This document shows positions 11,001-18,855 of a stretch of 37,550 bases of DNA, piece by piece. The notes under the pieces were generated by a model. The model worked only from the letters and a program-made list of their open reading frames with translations. It did not search any database and was not told where the DNA came from. The position numbers and the translations under genes are program-made. Origin of the DNA: Pedobacter sp. HMWF019. Lineage in GTDB: Bacteria > Bacteroidota > Bacteroidia > Sphingobacteriales > Sphingobacteriaceae. The stretch is taken from assembly GCF_003061025.1 (NCBI RefSeq), contig NZ_QAIL01000161.1:1-37550 (forward strand). Reading direction: 5' to 3'. Numbering within the stretch: the first letter of the stretch is position 1; the number at the start of each line of letters is the position of its first letter.

Positions 11001-11138
11001 ATCTGCTGCCCCTGTTATTTTACCAGAAATTTGACGCTGCTGGGCAAATGCCGACTGACTGGATACGAGCAGAAAGAAAAATATCAGTAGCCAGACATTC
11101 CCATTTTTAGAACTAGATTTCTTTTCCATGCCGTTCAT
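8025..11138 (-). CDS. susC-like: SusC/RagA family TonB-linked outer membrane transporter, PUL1
   Basis: A 1037-residue TonB-dependent importer. Order: signal peptide ending SAFAQ (about 33), a carboxypeptidase-D-regulatory-like beta domain (ISGKITGAADGQPIPGA..., about 36-110), TonB-box region EEVVVVGYG, plug domain with LYVVDGV and SIDILKDAASAAIYGSQAANGVVLVTT (SusC signature), then a 22-strand barrel ending in the terminal phenylalanine of MLGANLRF. All parts look intact. ATG at 11138 is used here; the fourth codon is also ATG. There are 67 bases between it and the GH31 stop, and 20 to susD. With SusD it forms the lidded importer for the PUL1 glycan, powered by TonB-ExbBD. Confidence 0.96.
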   Translation of the reverse strand: MNGMEKKSSSKNGNVWLLIFFFLLVSSQSAFAQQRQISGKITGAADGQPIPGAVVKIMGKTAGTGSNNAGVYAISAQTGDVLRVSSVGYITKEVTVQQGNVLNISLAYGQQDLEEVVVVGYGVQQKKLITGATVQIKGETLQKQSTTNALQGLQGQSPGVQITSSSGQPGEGMKVIVRGLGTIGNSGPLYVVDGVLTGDITYLNSADIESIDILKDAASAAIYGSQAANGVVLVTTRQGKRGQSAQLTFDAYFGLQNVANKAQLLNSSQYASIMNEAAINSGKQPIFSNDQISALGKGTNWIDQMFVNNAPTQNYSIGASGASEASVYSLGLSYTGQEGIVGGKSLSNYQRYSFRINSEHNFYKDILKIGQHLTYTDIKNNGIAIGNQYNNSLRGAFNTSPFVSVYDAGGNFFDNSKSTWNNGEANPYALMVLNNQNRSNNQRVLGDIYLVLEPIKNLKFRSSLGMDYNAGESHSFTPIYNLSIYAYSTTTKASQSMNKGKSLIWDNLLSYKFNIKNDHAIEVMAGSSAYQADGTNIFGSNTNLIFDDLDHAWLSNATNKNIAGITIGGRPNDADRRMSYFGRANYNYKEKYLLNATFRADGSSRFAAQNRWGYFPSVSAGWVVTNEKFLESQKSWLDFFKLRASWGQVGNQNIAAFQYLAPITLSNTNYIFGPTEGVLTPGAYPSRLSNPNLKWETSEQTNIGFDANLLKGKFTINFDWYNKTTKDWLISAPILATAGADAPFINGGNVKNTGVELALIYKSNLGSFNYSVGVNGAYNKNKVGNIPTADGIVHGLANQLFDNSLEFYRAQSGFPIGYFWGLKTAGIFQNEAEVVNYRSASGRLIQPSAAPGDVKYQDLNGDGVIDNLDRTIIGKPNPDYTFGITLSGDYQGFDFSIVASGVAGNDIVQSYRNQASQYSNYTTRILDRWHGEGSSNTIPRVTDDNRNWTNFSDLYIQKGDYLRISNITVGYDLGRVFKKSYLKQVRLYAAALNVCTFTKYDGMDPEIGYGSEGFSSGVDVGYYPRPRTFMLGANLRF

Positions 11139-11205
11139 AATAATTTAGTATTAGTTGATTCATAGTATATTTGGTTGTAAATAATTGCTATTTAAATGGC
11201 CAGGA

Positions 11206-14058
11206 CTATAGCTTTATAGTTATCCGCCTGCCTGTGTAAGAAAGCTTATAATCTGCTTTCTGATTAAAGTCTAATGGTTTTGCTGATTTTGGCCCAATCA
11301 CGATAATTCTAAAATCCCGGTGAGACATCATTCCTTTGAAATTCCCTCTCCTGTCACTTAGGCTTAGTGTCTTGTTGTTTTCTGTATAATTAAAATCAAT
11401 ATTGGAGAACGCACCCTGTTCGTAGTTGTAATTTATTCCCTCATCTTCATAAAGAGAGAATGATGCATCTTTCCCAGTATAAATAAATAGGGTAATTGCA
11501 TCAGGTACTTTTTCAGTTGTATATTGTAATTCCGGCCCTGTGGGAAGTATGGTTCCTTCTTTCACATAAACAGGCATTCTCTGATAAGATGCCAACGCAT
11601 GTATATCCTGCCCTCCTTTAAAATACTGACCCGTATACAGATCATACCAACCCTGTCCTTCAGGCAAATAAACAGTTCGTTTACGTTCTTTATATTTATA
11701 TACCGGATTGATCAATAGTGAAGGTCCAAACAGATAACTGTCATTCAAATTAATGGCCTTCAAATCTTTAGGAAAATCCATCATCAGTCCACGCATAATA
11801 GTATAGTCTTGATGGTAAGTACTTCCAGCTAAAGAATAGATATAAGGCATCAATCTGTATCTTAATTTATTGTAATACAACATACTTTTGTAGGCCGGAT
11901 GATCTTCTGGTGCGATATTATAAATTTCCCTGTAAGGAAACTGTCCATGTACCCTGAATAATGGTACAAACGCACCAAACTGGTACCACCGGGTGTTCAA
12001 TTCCCTCCACTCTTCCAGGTCGGCACCTTTGGCTTGTTCATAACGCTTTTCTACCGAAAATCCGCCGATGTCCATTGTCCAGTTGGGCATTCCCGAAAGA
12101 GAAAAATTAATACCAGCACCGATCTGGCTTTTCATGTCCTCCCATCTTGAGGCAATATCGCCGCTCCATGCCACGGATGCATAGCGTTGTAAACCTGCAT
12201 AGGCAGAGCGGGTCAGAATAAAAACTCTGTTTAATGGATTTGTTTTCCGCTGGCCTTCATAGATCCCTTTTGCATTGACTAAAGGAAAGGCATTAAAATA
12301 GGTTGTTGGCGAGCCTTCAAACGTTGGTGTCATCAGTTCTTTTCTAGCCTCCACCGGTAAGTTGGAATGCATATCCGGTTCCGTCGCATCCATCCACCAG
12401 GCATCTATCCCTTTCTGGTATAACCTTGTATTCACCAGATCCCAAAAGGATATTCTTGCCTTTGGGTTAAAGGCATCGTAAAAGGTATTGGAATACCCCC
12501 TCCCAATCCAATCCAGACGTCTTTCTGCAATGTTCCTTTTATATAGGAAACGATTCTTATCGAAGTCATCATATATGTCAAAACCCTTATTAAACTTAGG
12601 CCATACCGAGATCATGAGGTTAACATGTTGCTCGTGTAGGGATCTGATCATTTCTACAGGTGTTGGAAAGCGTGCCGGATCAAACTGCTGGCTCCCCCAT
12701 TCGGGCTCTTTCCAATAAGACCAGTCCAGTACAATATTGTCTAGCGGAATTTTACGGTCACGGAATGCTTTTACGGTAGACAGGATATCGTCTTGAGTTT
12801 TATAGCGCTCTCTGCTTTGCCAAAATCCCATGGCCCATTTAGGTAATAAAACTGCTTTTCCGGTTACTGTACGGTATCCGGAAATTACCTGATCTGCATT
12901 TTCTCCTGAAATAAAATAGTAATCAACCGCTGACCCAGATTCTGAACGTAATCCAAAAATATTCTTTAAGGCTTCCGGAGCCGGTGGTAAACAGGTTAAG
13001 CCTAAATAAGACTCACCCCCATCTGGTATCCATTCCATCTTTACACCGATCTTTTTATTTTTCTGGAGCGCCAGATCAAGAATAGCTGAACCGGAATTCC
13101 ATGCCTGCCGCCAGTAATCGGCAACAAGTTTACCATCCAACCAAACTTTGATATACCCCGCGTACTTCAATTGTAATTGGTACGTCCCATCCAAATCACT
13201 TTCCACAGCGCCTTCGTAAGTCACTATTGCGTCTTTCATTTTAATGCGATCTGGAAACTTATGTTGATCCGTTAACCAGTTCAGTGAAATTTCCGATACA
13301 GGTTGGACAAACAAGATCTTTTCTGGTGATGTTTTTTCTGCATAACTTGCAGTAAGCCATCCTTCATTGTTGTCTTTAGAAAACAATCTCAAGGCATTCA
13401 AAGGCTGATAATCTCTTACATCACCAGCCCGGGTAATGGAATAATTATCCCATAACAGGCCGTATCCTTTGTTAGAAACTACAAAAGGAACACCTATTTC
13501 CGTATTATACTGAGAAAGATCTACCCGTCTTCCCCTATAATTGACTATCCCCTGCTGGTGTTGTCCTAGTCCATAATAAGCCTCATTATCCTGTATATCG
13601 AATAGTTGCGAAACCTGATAAGATGATTCTCCATTAAAAAGCCGGGGAACCAAAGCAATATCCGTTAATTTACTCTGTGCTAATAAAAGTTTATCATCAT
13701 TATCCCGATAGGTCAGTGTTCCGGTTTCAGCAGAAATTTCAACATTCAGCTTTTTAGTTTTTAGAACAATCAGATCCTTAATTCCATCCACCGAAAATTG
13801 GACCGTTATATCAGCTGATTTAATTGACATCAGGCTCGCCGCTTTAGGAAAATCATCGTTACCAACAGCTGTTATATGAATAATCTGGTCAGTTACTGGT
13901 TGAAGACGGATTTTTTTTATTCCTGATGTAGAGTGAAGAACAGAGACTTCAATTCCTGAATCTGTTTTGACATAGTTTTCCTTTTCTTGTCCATTGACAT
14001 GTAGAACCAGCCATACATTACAGATAAAGATCATGGAGATAACCTTAATTTTGCGCAT
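11206..14058 (-). CDS. Glycoside hydrolase family 31 with PA14 insert (alpha-xylosidase/alpha-glucosidase-like)
   Basis: A 950-residue exo-acting alpha-glycosidase with a signal peptide (cleaved after about residue 23). The N-terminal beta-sandwich (about 30-260) is followed by a PA14-like insert (about 273-355, with YQLQLKYAGYIKVWLDGKLV), then the (beta/alpha)8 barrel. The predicted nucleophile is D557 in WWMDATEPD and the acid/base D634 in AWSGD; C-terminal beta domains follow. A PA14 insert is known from GH31 alpha-xylosidases acting on xyloglucan oligosaccharides, for example Cellvibrio Xyl31A. That makes alpha-xylosidase the leading guess, with alpha-glucosidase the alternative. It is the first gene after the HTCS gene, behind a direct-repeat operator candidate, and is probably the first gene of the PUL1 operon. 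Confidence 0.9.
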   Translation of the reverse strand: MRKIKVISMIFICNVWLVLHVNGQEKENYVKTDSGIEVSVLHSTSGIKKIRLQPVTDQIIHITAVGNDDFPKAASLMSIKSADITVQFSVDGIKDLIVLKTKKLNVEISAETGTLTYRDNDDKLLLAQSKLTDIALVPRLFNGESSYQVSQLFDIQDNEAYYGLGQHQQGIVNYRGRRVDLSQYNTEIGVPFVVSNKGYGLLWDNYSITRAGDVRDYQPLNALRLFSKDNNEGWLTASYAEKTSPEKILFVQPVSEISLNWLTDQHKFPDRIKMKDAIVTYEGAVESDLDGTYQLQLKYAGYIKVWLDGKLVADYWRQAWNSGSAILDLALQKNKKIGVKMEWIPDGGESYLGLTCLPPAPEALKNIFGLRSESGSAVDYYFISGENADQVISGYRTVTGKAVLLPKWAMGFWQSRERYKTQDDILSTVKAFRDRKIPLDNIVLDWSYWKEPEWGSQQFDPARFPTPVEMIRSLHEQHVNLMISVWPKFNKGFDIYDDFDKNRFLYKRNIAERRLDWIGRGYSNTFYDAFNPKARISFWDLVNTRLYQKGIDAWWMDATEPDMHSNLPVEARKELMTPTFEGSPTTYFNAFPLVNAKGIYEGQRKTNPLNRVFILTRSAYAGLQRYASVAWSGDIASRWEDMKSQIGAGINFSLSGMPNWTMDIGGFSVEKRYEQAKGADLEEWRELNTRWYQFGAFVPLFRVHGQFPYREIYNIAPEDHPAYKSMLYYNKLRYRLMPYIYSLAGSTYHQDYTIMRGLMMDFPKDLKAINLNDSYLFGPSLLINPVYKYKERKRTVYLPEGQGWYDLYTGQYFKGGQDIHALASYQRMPVYVKEGTILPTGPELQYTTEKVPDAITLFIYTGKDASFSLYEDEGINYNYEQGAFSNIDFNYTENNKTLSLSDRRGNFKGMMSHRDFRIIVIGPKSAKPLDFNQKADYKLSYTGRRITIKL

Positions 14059-14093
14059 AGAAGTAATTACAGTTTATATTGGTTGATTGACAG

Positions 14094-14101
14094 CTAAATT
14101 A
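14094..14101 (-). promoter_or_regulatory. Candidate -7 promoter element of the PUL1 operon
   Basis: Read on the minus strand the bases are TAATTTAG, one mismatch from the Bacteroidota -7 consensus TAnnTTTG. It lies about 36 bases upstream of the GH31 ATG and about 20 bases downstream of the direct-repeat operator candidate, a sensible layout for an activator-dependent promoter. A TTG that could serve as -33 lies 17 bases upstream, slightly closer than the usual 19-21. Weak by itself; context supports it. Confidence 0.3.
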
Positions 14102-14121
14102 TCAGGAAGGATAGAAATCAA

Positions 14122-14165
14122 GGGTATCCAATTGATAACAAATGGGTATCCAAATGTTAACAAAA
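14122..14165 (-). promoter_or_regulatory. 22-bp direct repeat, candidate HTCS/AraC operator for PUL1
   Basis: Two head-to-tail units occupy 14122-14143 and 14144-14165, identical at 19 of 22 positions. Both begin GGGTATCCAA on the plus strand; the second halves are TTGATAACAAAT and ATGTTAACAAAA. The period of 22 bp is two helical turns, which suits two AraC-type domains bound side by side on one face. The repeat lies between the HTCS gene end and the GH31 start, 64 bases upstream of the GH31 ATG, where an activator of the GH31-susC-susD operon would bind. The repeat is seen; the binding protein is inferred. Confidence 0.6.
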
Positions 14166-14170
14166 CACAA

Positions 14171-14938
14171 TTAAAGTGATCTGGAAGTGATTTCATCCGA
14201 TTTTGCCAGGGCGTATACCGAAGGAAGAATATTGAACTCTTGTTTAAAATATCTGCTAAAATGTTTTGGATTGCTGAACCCTACTTCATACGCGACTTCG
14301 GCAATTGTCATCTGGGATTTCAACAGTAATGGTTTTGCTTTTTGTAACCGATAGGAACGAATATATTCTATTGGTGATTTACCGGTTAAAGGAAGAATCT
14401 TTTTGTACAGACCAACCCTGCTCATATTCATGTCAATACTCAATTGGTCTACAGAATAGGAAGAATCGCTGAGGTGTTTTTCTATATGCAAAGAGAGTTG
14501 CCTGATAAATTTGTCATCTACAGACTCCACTTCAGTTTCTGGTGGCTGAAAATCCACTTGTTTTTGGTACGTTCTTTTAGACAAGGCCTGTTGTTGGAGT
14601 AGATTTATGATTTTTGATAACAGAATTTCAAAATTAAAAGGCTTAGTCATATAATCATTAGCGCCTGTTTCCAGCCCAATCAATTGTTGGTCGTCGGTTG
14701 TCAATGCAGTTAATAAGATCACTGGCAAATGGGCTGTACGTTTATCAGATTTAATTTTCTTACAAAGATCAATACCATTCATTTCTGGCATACTTACATC
14801 GCTCACGACTAAATCAGGATGACTGGAAAGGATTTTTCGCCATCCATCTTTCCCGTTTGCAGCCTCTATGACCTGGTAATATTCTCTTAAATTGTCTTTT
14901 AAATAGAACAGAAAATCTTCGTTATCTTCTACAAGCAT
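14171..14938 (-). CDS. Receiver + AraC DNA-binding part of the PUL1 HTCS (separated by frameshift)
   Basis: A 255-residue reading frame that is the C-terminal end of a hybrid two-component system. Residues 1-118 are a response-regulator receiver: acidic pair in VEDNED, phosphoacceptor D47 in VVSDVSMPEMNG, and the switch lysine in MTKPFNFE. Residues 155-250 are an AraC-type double helix-turn-helix (VGLYKKILPLTGKSPIEYIRSYRL and EVAYEVGFSNPKHFSRYFKQEF). The ATG at 14938 is an internal methionine of the ancestral protein: without the 110-bp duplication the frame reads KKPVLMLVEDNEDF straight from the kinase. Only the first few residues of receiver strand beta-1 are lost, so a protein started here could fold. 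No clear ribosome binding site precedes it, only an A-rich stretch; reinitiation after the sensor stop 53 bases upstream is conceivable. Whether it is made is unknown. Confidence 0.85.
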   Translation of the reverse strand: MLVEDNEDFLFYLKDNLREYYQVIEAANGKDGWRKILSSHPDLVVSDVSMPEMNGIDLCKKIKSDKRTAHLPVILLTALTTDDQQLIGLETGANDYMTKPFNFEILLSKIINLLQQQALSKRTYQKQVDFQPPETEVESVDDKFIRQLSLHIEKHLSDSSYSVDQLSIDMNMSRVGLYKKILPLTGKSPIEYIRSYRLQKAKPLLLKSQMTIAEVAYEVGFSNPKHFSRYFKQEFNILPSVYALAKSDEITSRSL

Positions 14939-15156
14939 TAAAACAGGTTTTTTACTTTTCCAGGCAAGTGGTTCCTCTGTCTGAGTCTGCTCTAGCTTTG
15001 TACTGATGAGTACTTCAAGAGGGCGTTTAAGATGGAAAGTTTTACTATTAAAACAGGTTTTTTACTTTTCCAGGCAAGTGGTTCCTCTGTCTGAGTCTGC
15101 TCTAGCTTTGTACTGATGAGTACTTCAAGAGGGCGTTTAAGATGGAAAGTTTTACT
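14937..15156. repeat. Exact 110-bp tandem duplication inside the HTCS gene
   Basis: Positions 14937-15046 and 15047-15156 are identical over all 110 bases and directly abut. The match stops at once on both outer sides (c versus t on the left, g versus a on the right), so there is no leftover microhomology. 110 is not a multiple of three, so the duplication shifts the frame of the minus-strand regulator. Deleting one copy gives one open frame of 4137 bases (1378 codons plus stop) across 14171-18417. Confidence 0.97.
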
Positions 15157-18100
15157 GCTTTTATCAGGTAGTGATAACGATACGGTAAACTTACTTCCCA
15201 CATTTACTTCACTATCAACCCATATATTTCCACCATGTAGTTTAGCAAACTCTTTAGTAATAGACAGGCCAATGCCACTTCCCTGGTTCACTATGGAATC
15301 AGGCACATCTCCCTGGAAAAAGCGTTCAAAGATCCTTTCCTTTTTATCGGGAGCAATACCAATTCCCGTATCGCTTACTTCCAGGAGCAGGCCGCCACGG
15401 TTTTCCTCACTTAACATTGTGCTTATTTTCACATTGACTTTCCCACCCTGTGGGGTAAACTTAAAGGCATTAGACAACAGATTAAAGACAATACGTTCTA
15501 TTTTATCGTGGTCAAAAAGTGTAATTAACCGCTCTCTTTCAGTATGAAATTGAAAATTAATATTTTTCCTGTCTGCCACATCTCCAAAGGAAAGGCAAAG
15601 CTCTTTGATGAAAGAAATAATGTCTCCGGTTTTAGCGTGCAGTTTTAACTCTTGCACTTCCATTTTCCTAAAGTCCAAAAGCTGGTTAACCAGGTTTAAC
15701 AGTCTTTTTCCGTTCCTGTGAATTAATTGAAGTTGTTGTTTTTCTGAATCGCCGGCTTTTTTGATTAGTTTTTCAATTGGAGTAATAATTAAAGACAATG
15801 GCGTTCTGAATTCATGGCTCACATTGGTTAGAAATTTTATCTTAAGTAAATCTAATTCGTGCATACGTTTTGCCTGCTGACGTTCCTGATTCAGCAAAAA
15901 CTCCCTTTTCAGTCGCTGAATTCCCCTTCTTCTGATCCAAAGAAGCGTCCCTCCTGCAAGCAAAACATAGAAAGTGTAAGCCATCCAGGTTCTCCAGAAT
16001 GGTGGTGAAATTTTAATACTTAAACTAGATTGATTGTTGGTCCAGTTTCCGGATGCATCGGTAGAAGCTACTTTAAAAGTATATTCCCCCGGATCAATAT
16101 TCGTGTAAGCCGCCCGGCGGCTATTTTCCTGCAATTCCTGCCAATGCTGGTCAAAGCCCTCCAGTTTGTAACGGTATCTGATTTTTTTAGGATTGAAAAA
16201 ATTGAGTGCAGCAAGCTCAAAAGTAAAACCATTCTGATTGTATTTCAATTCTATGGTATCGGTAAAGACGATCGACTTATGAAGCAAAATACGTCCTTCA
16301 ATAGGCTCTCCAATACCTATATCTTTATTTTCAATCTGTAAACTGGATATTATTACAACAGGTTTACTTTGGTCACTTCGAATATTTTCCGGCCTAAAAA
16401 GGTTAAATCCATTTGCTCCCCCAAAAATGAGTTCTCCTTCTCTGGTTTTATATCCTGCATTAGCATTGAAGGCATTTCCTTGTAAACCATCATACTCATC
16501 ATACTTTCTGAAAGTGTAAGAGAAGCCGGCTTTGTCTTTCTTAACGATTATGTTAAACATTCCATTTGCCGTACTCAGCCATAGATTTTGGTTATTGTCT
16601 TCAATTATCTTCAGCGTCGCTTTTTCCAGTAGTCCTTCTTTAGAATCGAAATTTTTAAACTTGCCTGTTTTAGGATCCAGTCTGCTCAACCCATCGCGGG
16701 TTGCAATCCAGATAAAGCCATAGCTATCTTGCATGAGATCATAAACTACATTATTGATCAATGCATTTGCCGCTCCGGAATCACTCTCATAATGAATAAA
16801 CCGACCGTCTGTTCTCATCTCATCTACACCATCTGAAGTTCCGACCCAGATATTACCCCTGGTATCCTCTAAAAGACAGGAAATGAAATCAGACCTGATG
16901 CTGTTTTTTGTGCCTGCTCTTTTGTGGGTAAACAGGTTCGTATTTCGATCCAGTTGATCTAACCCACCGCTGAGCGTCGCAATCCAGAGATTTCCTTTAC
17001 GGTCTTCTTTGATGTCCCATACCCTGTCATCTGCCAGGCTACTGGTATCCTTACTGTGATGTTTATAGTGCTTAAAGCTTTTCCCGTCAAAACAATCCAG
17101 CCCACCAAAGTAAGTACCAATCCACAATTTCTTCTGCTTGTCAATAAACAGGCTCACAATAATATCATTGCTCAAGCTGTTTGAATTAGCTTGCTGATGT
17201 ATATATCTTTTAAACTGCGCACTTTTGCGGTTAAAATAAAAAAGTCCGCCGCCATTTGTACCAATCCATAAATTTCCAAGATCGTCCTCAACAAAACGGT
17301 TTACATCATCATACGTCAATCCTTTAGGATTGGCTCGCTGGTGTCTGTACAGTGGAAATTTAAGTATTTTCTCGTGAAAAAAACTAACACCCTTTTTAAA
17401 CGTACCCACCCAGATAATACCAGCAGCATCTTTATACAAACTCGTAACACTGTTCTGACCTATGCTTTTAAGATCATCTTCTTTATTGAGTATATAGCTT
17501 ATCTTAAAATTGTTTTTAGTCAATAGATTAACTCCACCATGATCGGTGCCAATCCAGATCCTTCCTTCCTCATCTTGCAATACCCCACTGATCAGGTTAC
17601 TATTTAATCCTGCCGGTCCTTTGTCTATAAACCGTTTTATTTGGCTAAGTGGATTATAGTAATCTATTCCACGCTGGTTATTCAAGGTGTAAATCCACAA
17701 ACCAGAACTGTTATCTACAAATAATTTATAGTCCTGAAAATCGACTGGATCATTTTGGTGAAAAATAACTATACGCTTGAGGACCTTACCTGAACTTCTA
17801 TCAAGTTGTTCAACAGTCTTGTCCTTGTGAATTACCCATATATGCCCACTTGGATCTTTCTGAATAGAAGAAACCGGTGTATTAGTTAAAGAATGGGGAT
17901 TGTTCTTTTCAAATTTAAGGTGGCTGGTTTTCCTTTTTGAAACATCATATCTAAAAATACCCTCATCAACTGCATTAAACCAAAAGTTACCTGCACCATC
18001 TTTCAGAATATCATGAATAACTTTAGCATGGATGTTCATCTTTTGTAGATAGTTACTCGTGTTTCTAATAAAATTTTCCGTTTCCGGATTATAAATATTC

Positions 18101-18417
18101 GGTCCACCACGGGTTACTACATATAATTTATGATCCGGTAATTCGAAAATATCAGTTACAAAATCATCACTGATAGAAGTTGTATTCCTGGGATCGTGCT
18201 TGAAAATTTTAAATTCGTGCCCATCGAAACGATTCAATCCGGAAAGTGTTGCAAACCAGATGAAACCCGTTGCATCTTTTAATATTGCATTTACCTGATT
18301 ATGAGATAAGCCATTAGATAGATCCAGTCTTGAAAACTGAATCTGTCCTTGTTGCGGAAAAACTTTAGGTGATATAAAAAATAATATCAGTATGATCAGG
18401 AATTTCTTTTGCAACAT
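14992..18417 (-). CDS. Hybrid two-component sensor (HTCS), propeller + histidine kinase part, frameshifted
   Basis: An inner-membrane sensor kinase of 1141 residues, the N-terminal part of the PUL1 HTCS. Order: signal peptide or TM helix (1-22), periplasmic two-bladed-propeller region of Reg_prop repeats (about 30-700, for example GFIWFATLSGLNRFDG and IWIGTDHGGVNLL), Y_Y_Y domain (about 735-800), TM helix (about 808-830, ending in RRRG), HisKA with H868 in NVSHEFRTPL, and HATPase_c with N-box NLLSNAFKF (about 976), DTGIGI (about 1011) and GSGIGLSI (about 1043). Sensor and kinase are complete. After KKPVL the frame enters the second copy of the 110-bp duplication and ends with about 18 unrelated residues at a TAG (14992). 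The receiver and AraC domains lie in the separate frame at 14171-14938. As read, it cannot directly activate its operon. Confidence 0.92.
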   Translation of the reverse strand: MLQKKFLIILILFFISPKVFPQQGQIQFSRLDLSNGLSHNQVNAILKDATGFIWFATLSGLNRFDGHEFKIFKHDPRNTTSISDDFVTDIFELPDHKLYVVTRGGPNIYNPETENFIRNTSNYLQKMNIHAKVIHDILKDGAGNFWFNAVDEGIFRYDVSKRKTSHLKFEKNNPHSLTNTPVSSIQKDPSGHIWVIHKDKTVEQLDRSSGKVLKRIVIFHQNDPVDFQDYKLFVDNSSGLWIYTLNNQRGIDYYNPLSQIKRFIDKGPAGLNSNLISGVLQDEEGRIWIGTDHGGVNLLTKNNFKISYILNKEDDLKSIGQNSVTSLYKDAAGIIWVGTFKKGVSFFHEKILKFPLYRHQRANPKGLTYDDVNRFVEDDLGNLWIGTNGGGLFYFNRKSAQFKRYIHQQANSNSLSNDIIVSLFIDKQKKLWIGTYFGGLDCFDGKSFKHYKHHSKDTSSLADDRVWDIKEDRKGNLWIATLSGGLDQLDRNTNLFTHKRAGTKNSIRSDFISCLLEDTRGNIWVGTSDGVDEMRTDGRFIHYESDSGAANALINNVVYDLMQDSYGFIWIATRDGLSRLDPKTGKFKNFDSKEGLLEKATLKIIEDNNQNLWLSTANGMFNIIVKKDKAGFSYTFRKYDEYDGLQGNAFNANAGYKTREGELIFGGANGFNLFRPENIRSDQSKPVVIISSLQIENKDIGIGEPIEGRILLHKSIVFTDTIELKYNQNGFTFELAALNFFNPKKIRYRYKLEGFDQHWQELQENSRRAAYTNIDPGEYTFKVASTDASGNWTNNQSSLSIKISPPFWRTWMAYTFYVLLAGGTLLWIRRRGIQRLKREFLLNQERQQAKRMHELDLLKIKFLTNVSHEFRTPLSLIITPIEKLIKKAGDSEKQQLQLIHRNGKRLLNLVNQLLDFRKMEVQELKLHAKTGDIISFIKELCLSFGDVADRKNINFQFHTERERLITLFDHDKIERIVFNLLSNAFKFTPQGGKVNVKISTMLSEENRGGLLLEVSDTGIGIAPDKKERIFERFFQGDVPDSIVNQGSGIGLSITKEFAKLHGGNIWVDSEVNVGSKFTVSLSLPDKSSKTFHLKRPLEVLISTKLEQTQTEEPLAWKSKKPVLIVKLSILNALLKYSSVQS

Positions 18418-18511
18418 TAGGACTTATATCATATTTGATTCTTTTTCGTGCTTAAATGTAAAAATATAAAAAATTGGGCAATCGGTTGCATTATAAAAAT
18501 ATAAGAGCAGA

Positions 18512-18634
18512 TCAATGCTTGCTCCCATCTGCTTTTAAATATTCTTCCGAGATTTTGCGTTGAAGAACGTCTCCCACGTAAACAGCGCACTGATCATTTT
18601 TAGCATTTGTATCTGTCAGTTTTTGCCATAGCAT
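18512..18634 (-). CDS. Possible small ORF or gene remnant (40 aa)
   Basis: A 40-codon frame from ATG at 18634 to TGA at 18512. Its composition looks protein-like (MLWQKLTDTNAKNDQ, then CAVYVGDVLQRKISEEYLKA), with no hydrophobic run and no ribosome binding site. The frame stays open for 16 codons upstream of the ATG, including a CSYFFPNLRSASN stretch, which suggests the tail of a larger decayed gene. I do not recognise the family. It could be chance; it may also be a relic left when this island was assembled. Confidence 0.25.
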   Translation of the reverse strand: MLWQKLTDTNAKNDQCAVYVGDVLQRKISEEYLKADGSKH

Positions 18635-18704
18635 GTTACTTGCCGATCGTAGATTGGGAAAAAAGTACGAGCACAACTTTCTTCAATTAAATAAACCGAA
18701 TGAC

Positions 18705-18719
18705 AACCAACTCTTGGTT
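18705..18719. promoter_or_regulatory. 15-bp perfect palindrome, possible operator
   Basis: AACCAA-ctc-TTGGTT, a six-base inverted repeat with a three-base spacer, about 165 bases upstream of the Crp/AraC regulator gene. A dimeric regulator, including a Crp-family autoregulator, could use it. It does not match the classical Crp or Fnr sites. Too short to be secure. Confidence 0.25.
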
Positions 18720-18855
18720 TTAAATAAAAACAACAAAAATTAATTTGCAACCTAATATTCACGGACATTTATTTTGAATTTAACATACCATATTATTAAT
18801 AAACATACCTTGCACTAAAATTAAGTTATAATATTCTCGTTTGACATATAGCTAT

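Noticed and set aside
11205..11220. Inverted repeat ACTATA/TATAGT at the GH31 stop codon as a terminator.
   Set aside because: Six A/T-rich pairs, no T-run, and it lies inside the presumed operon before susC.
14937..15156. The 110-bp repeat as a CRISPR or insertion-sequence footprint.
   Set aside because: Only two abutting copies of coding sequence; no spacers, terminal inverted repeats or transposase. It is a plain tandem duplication.
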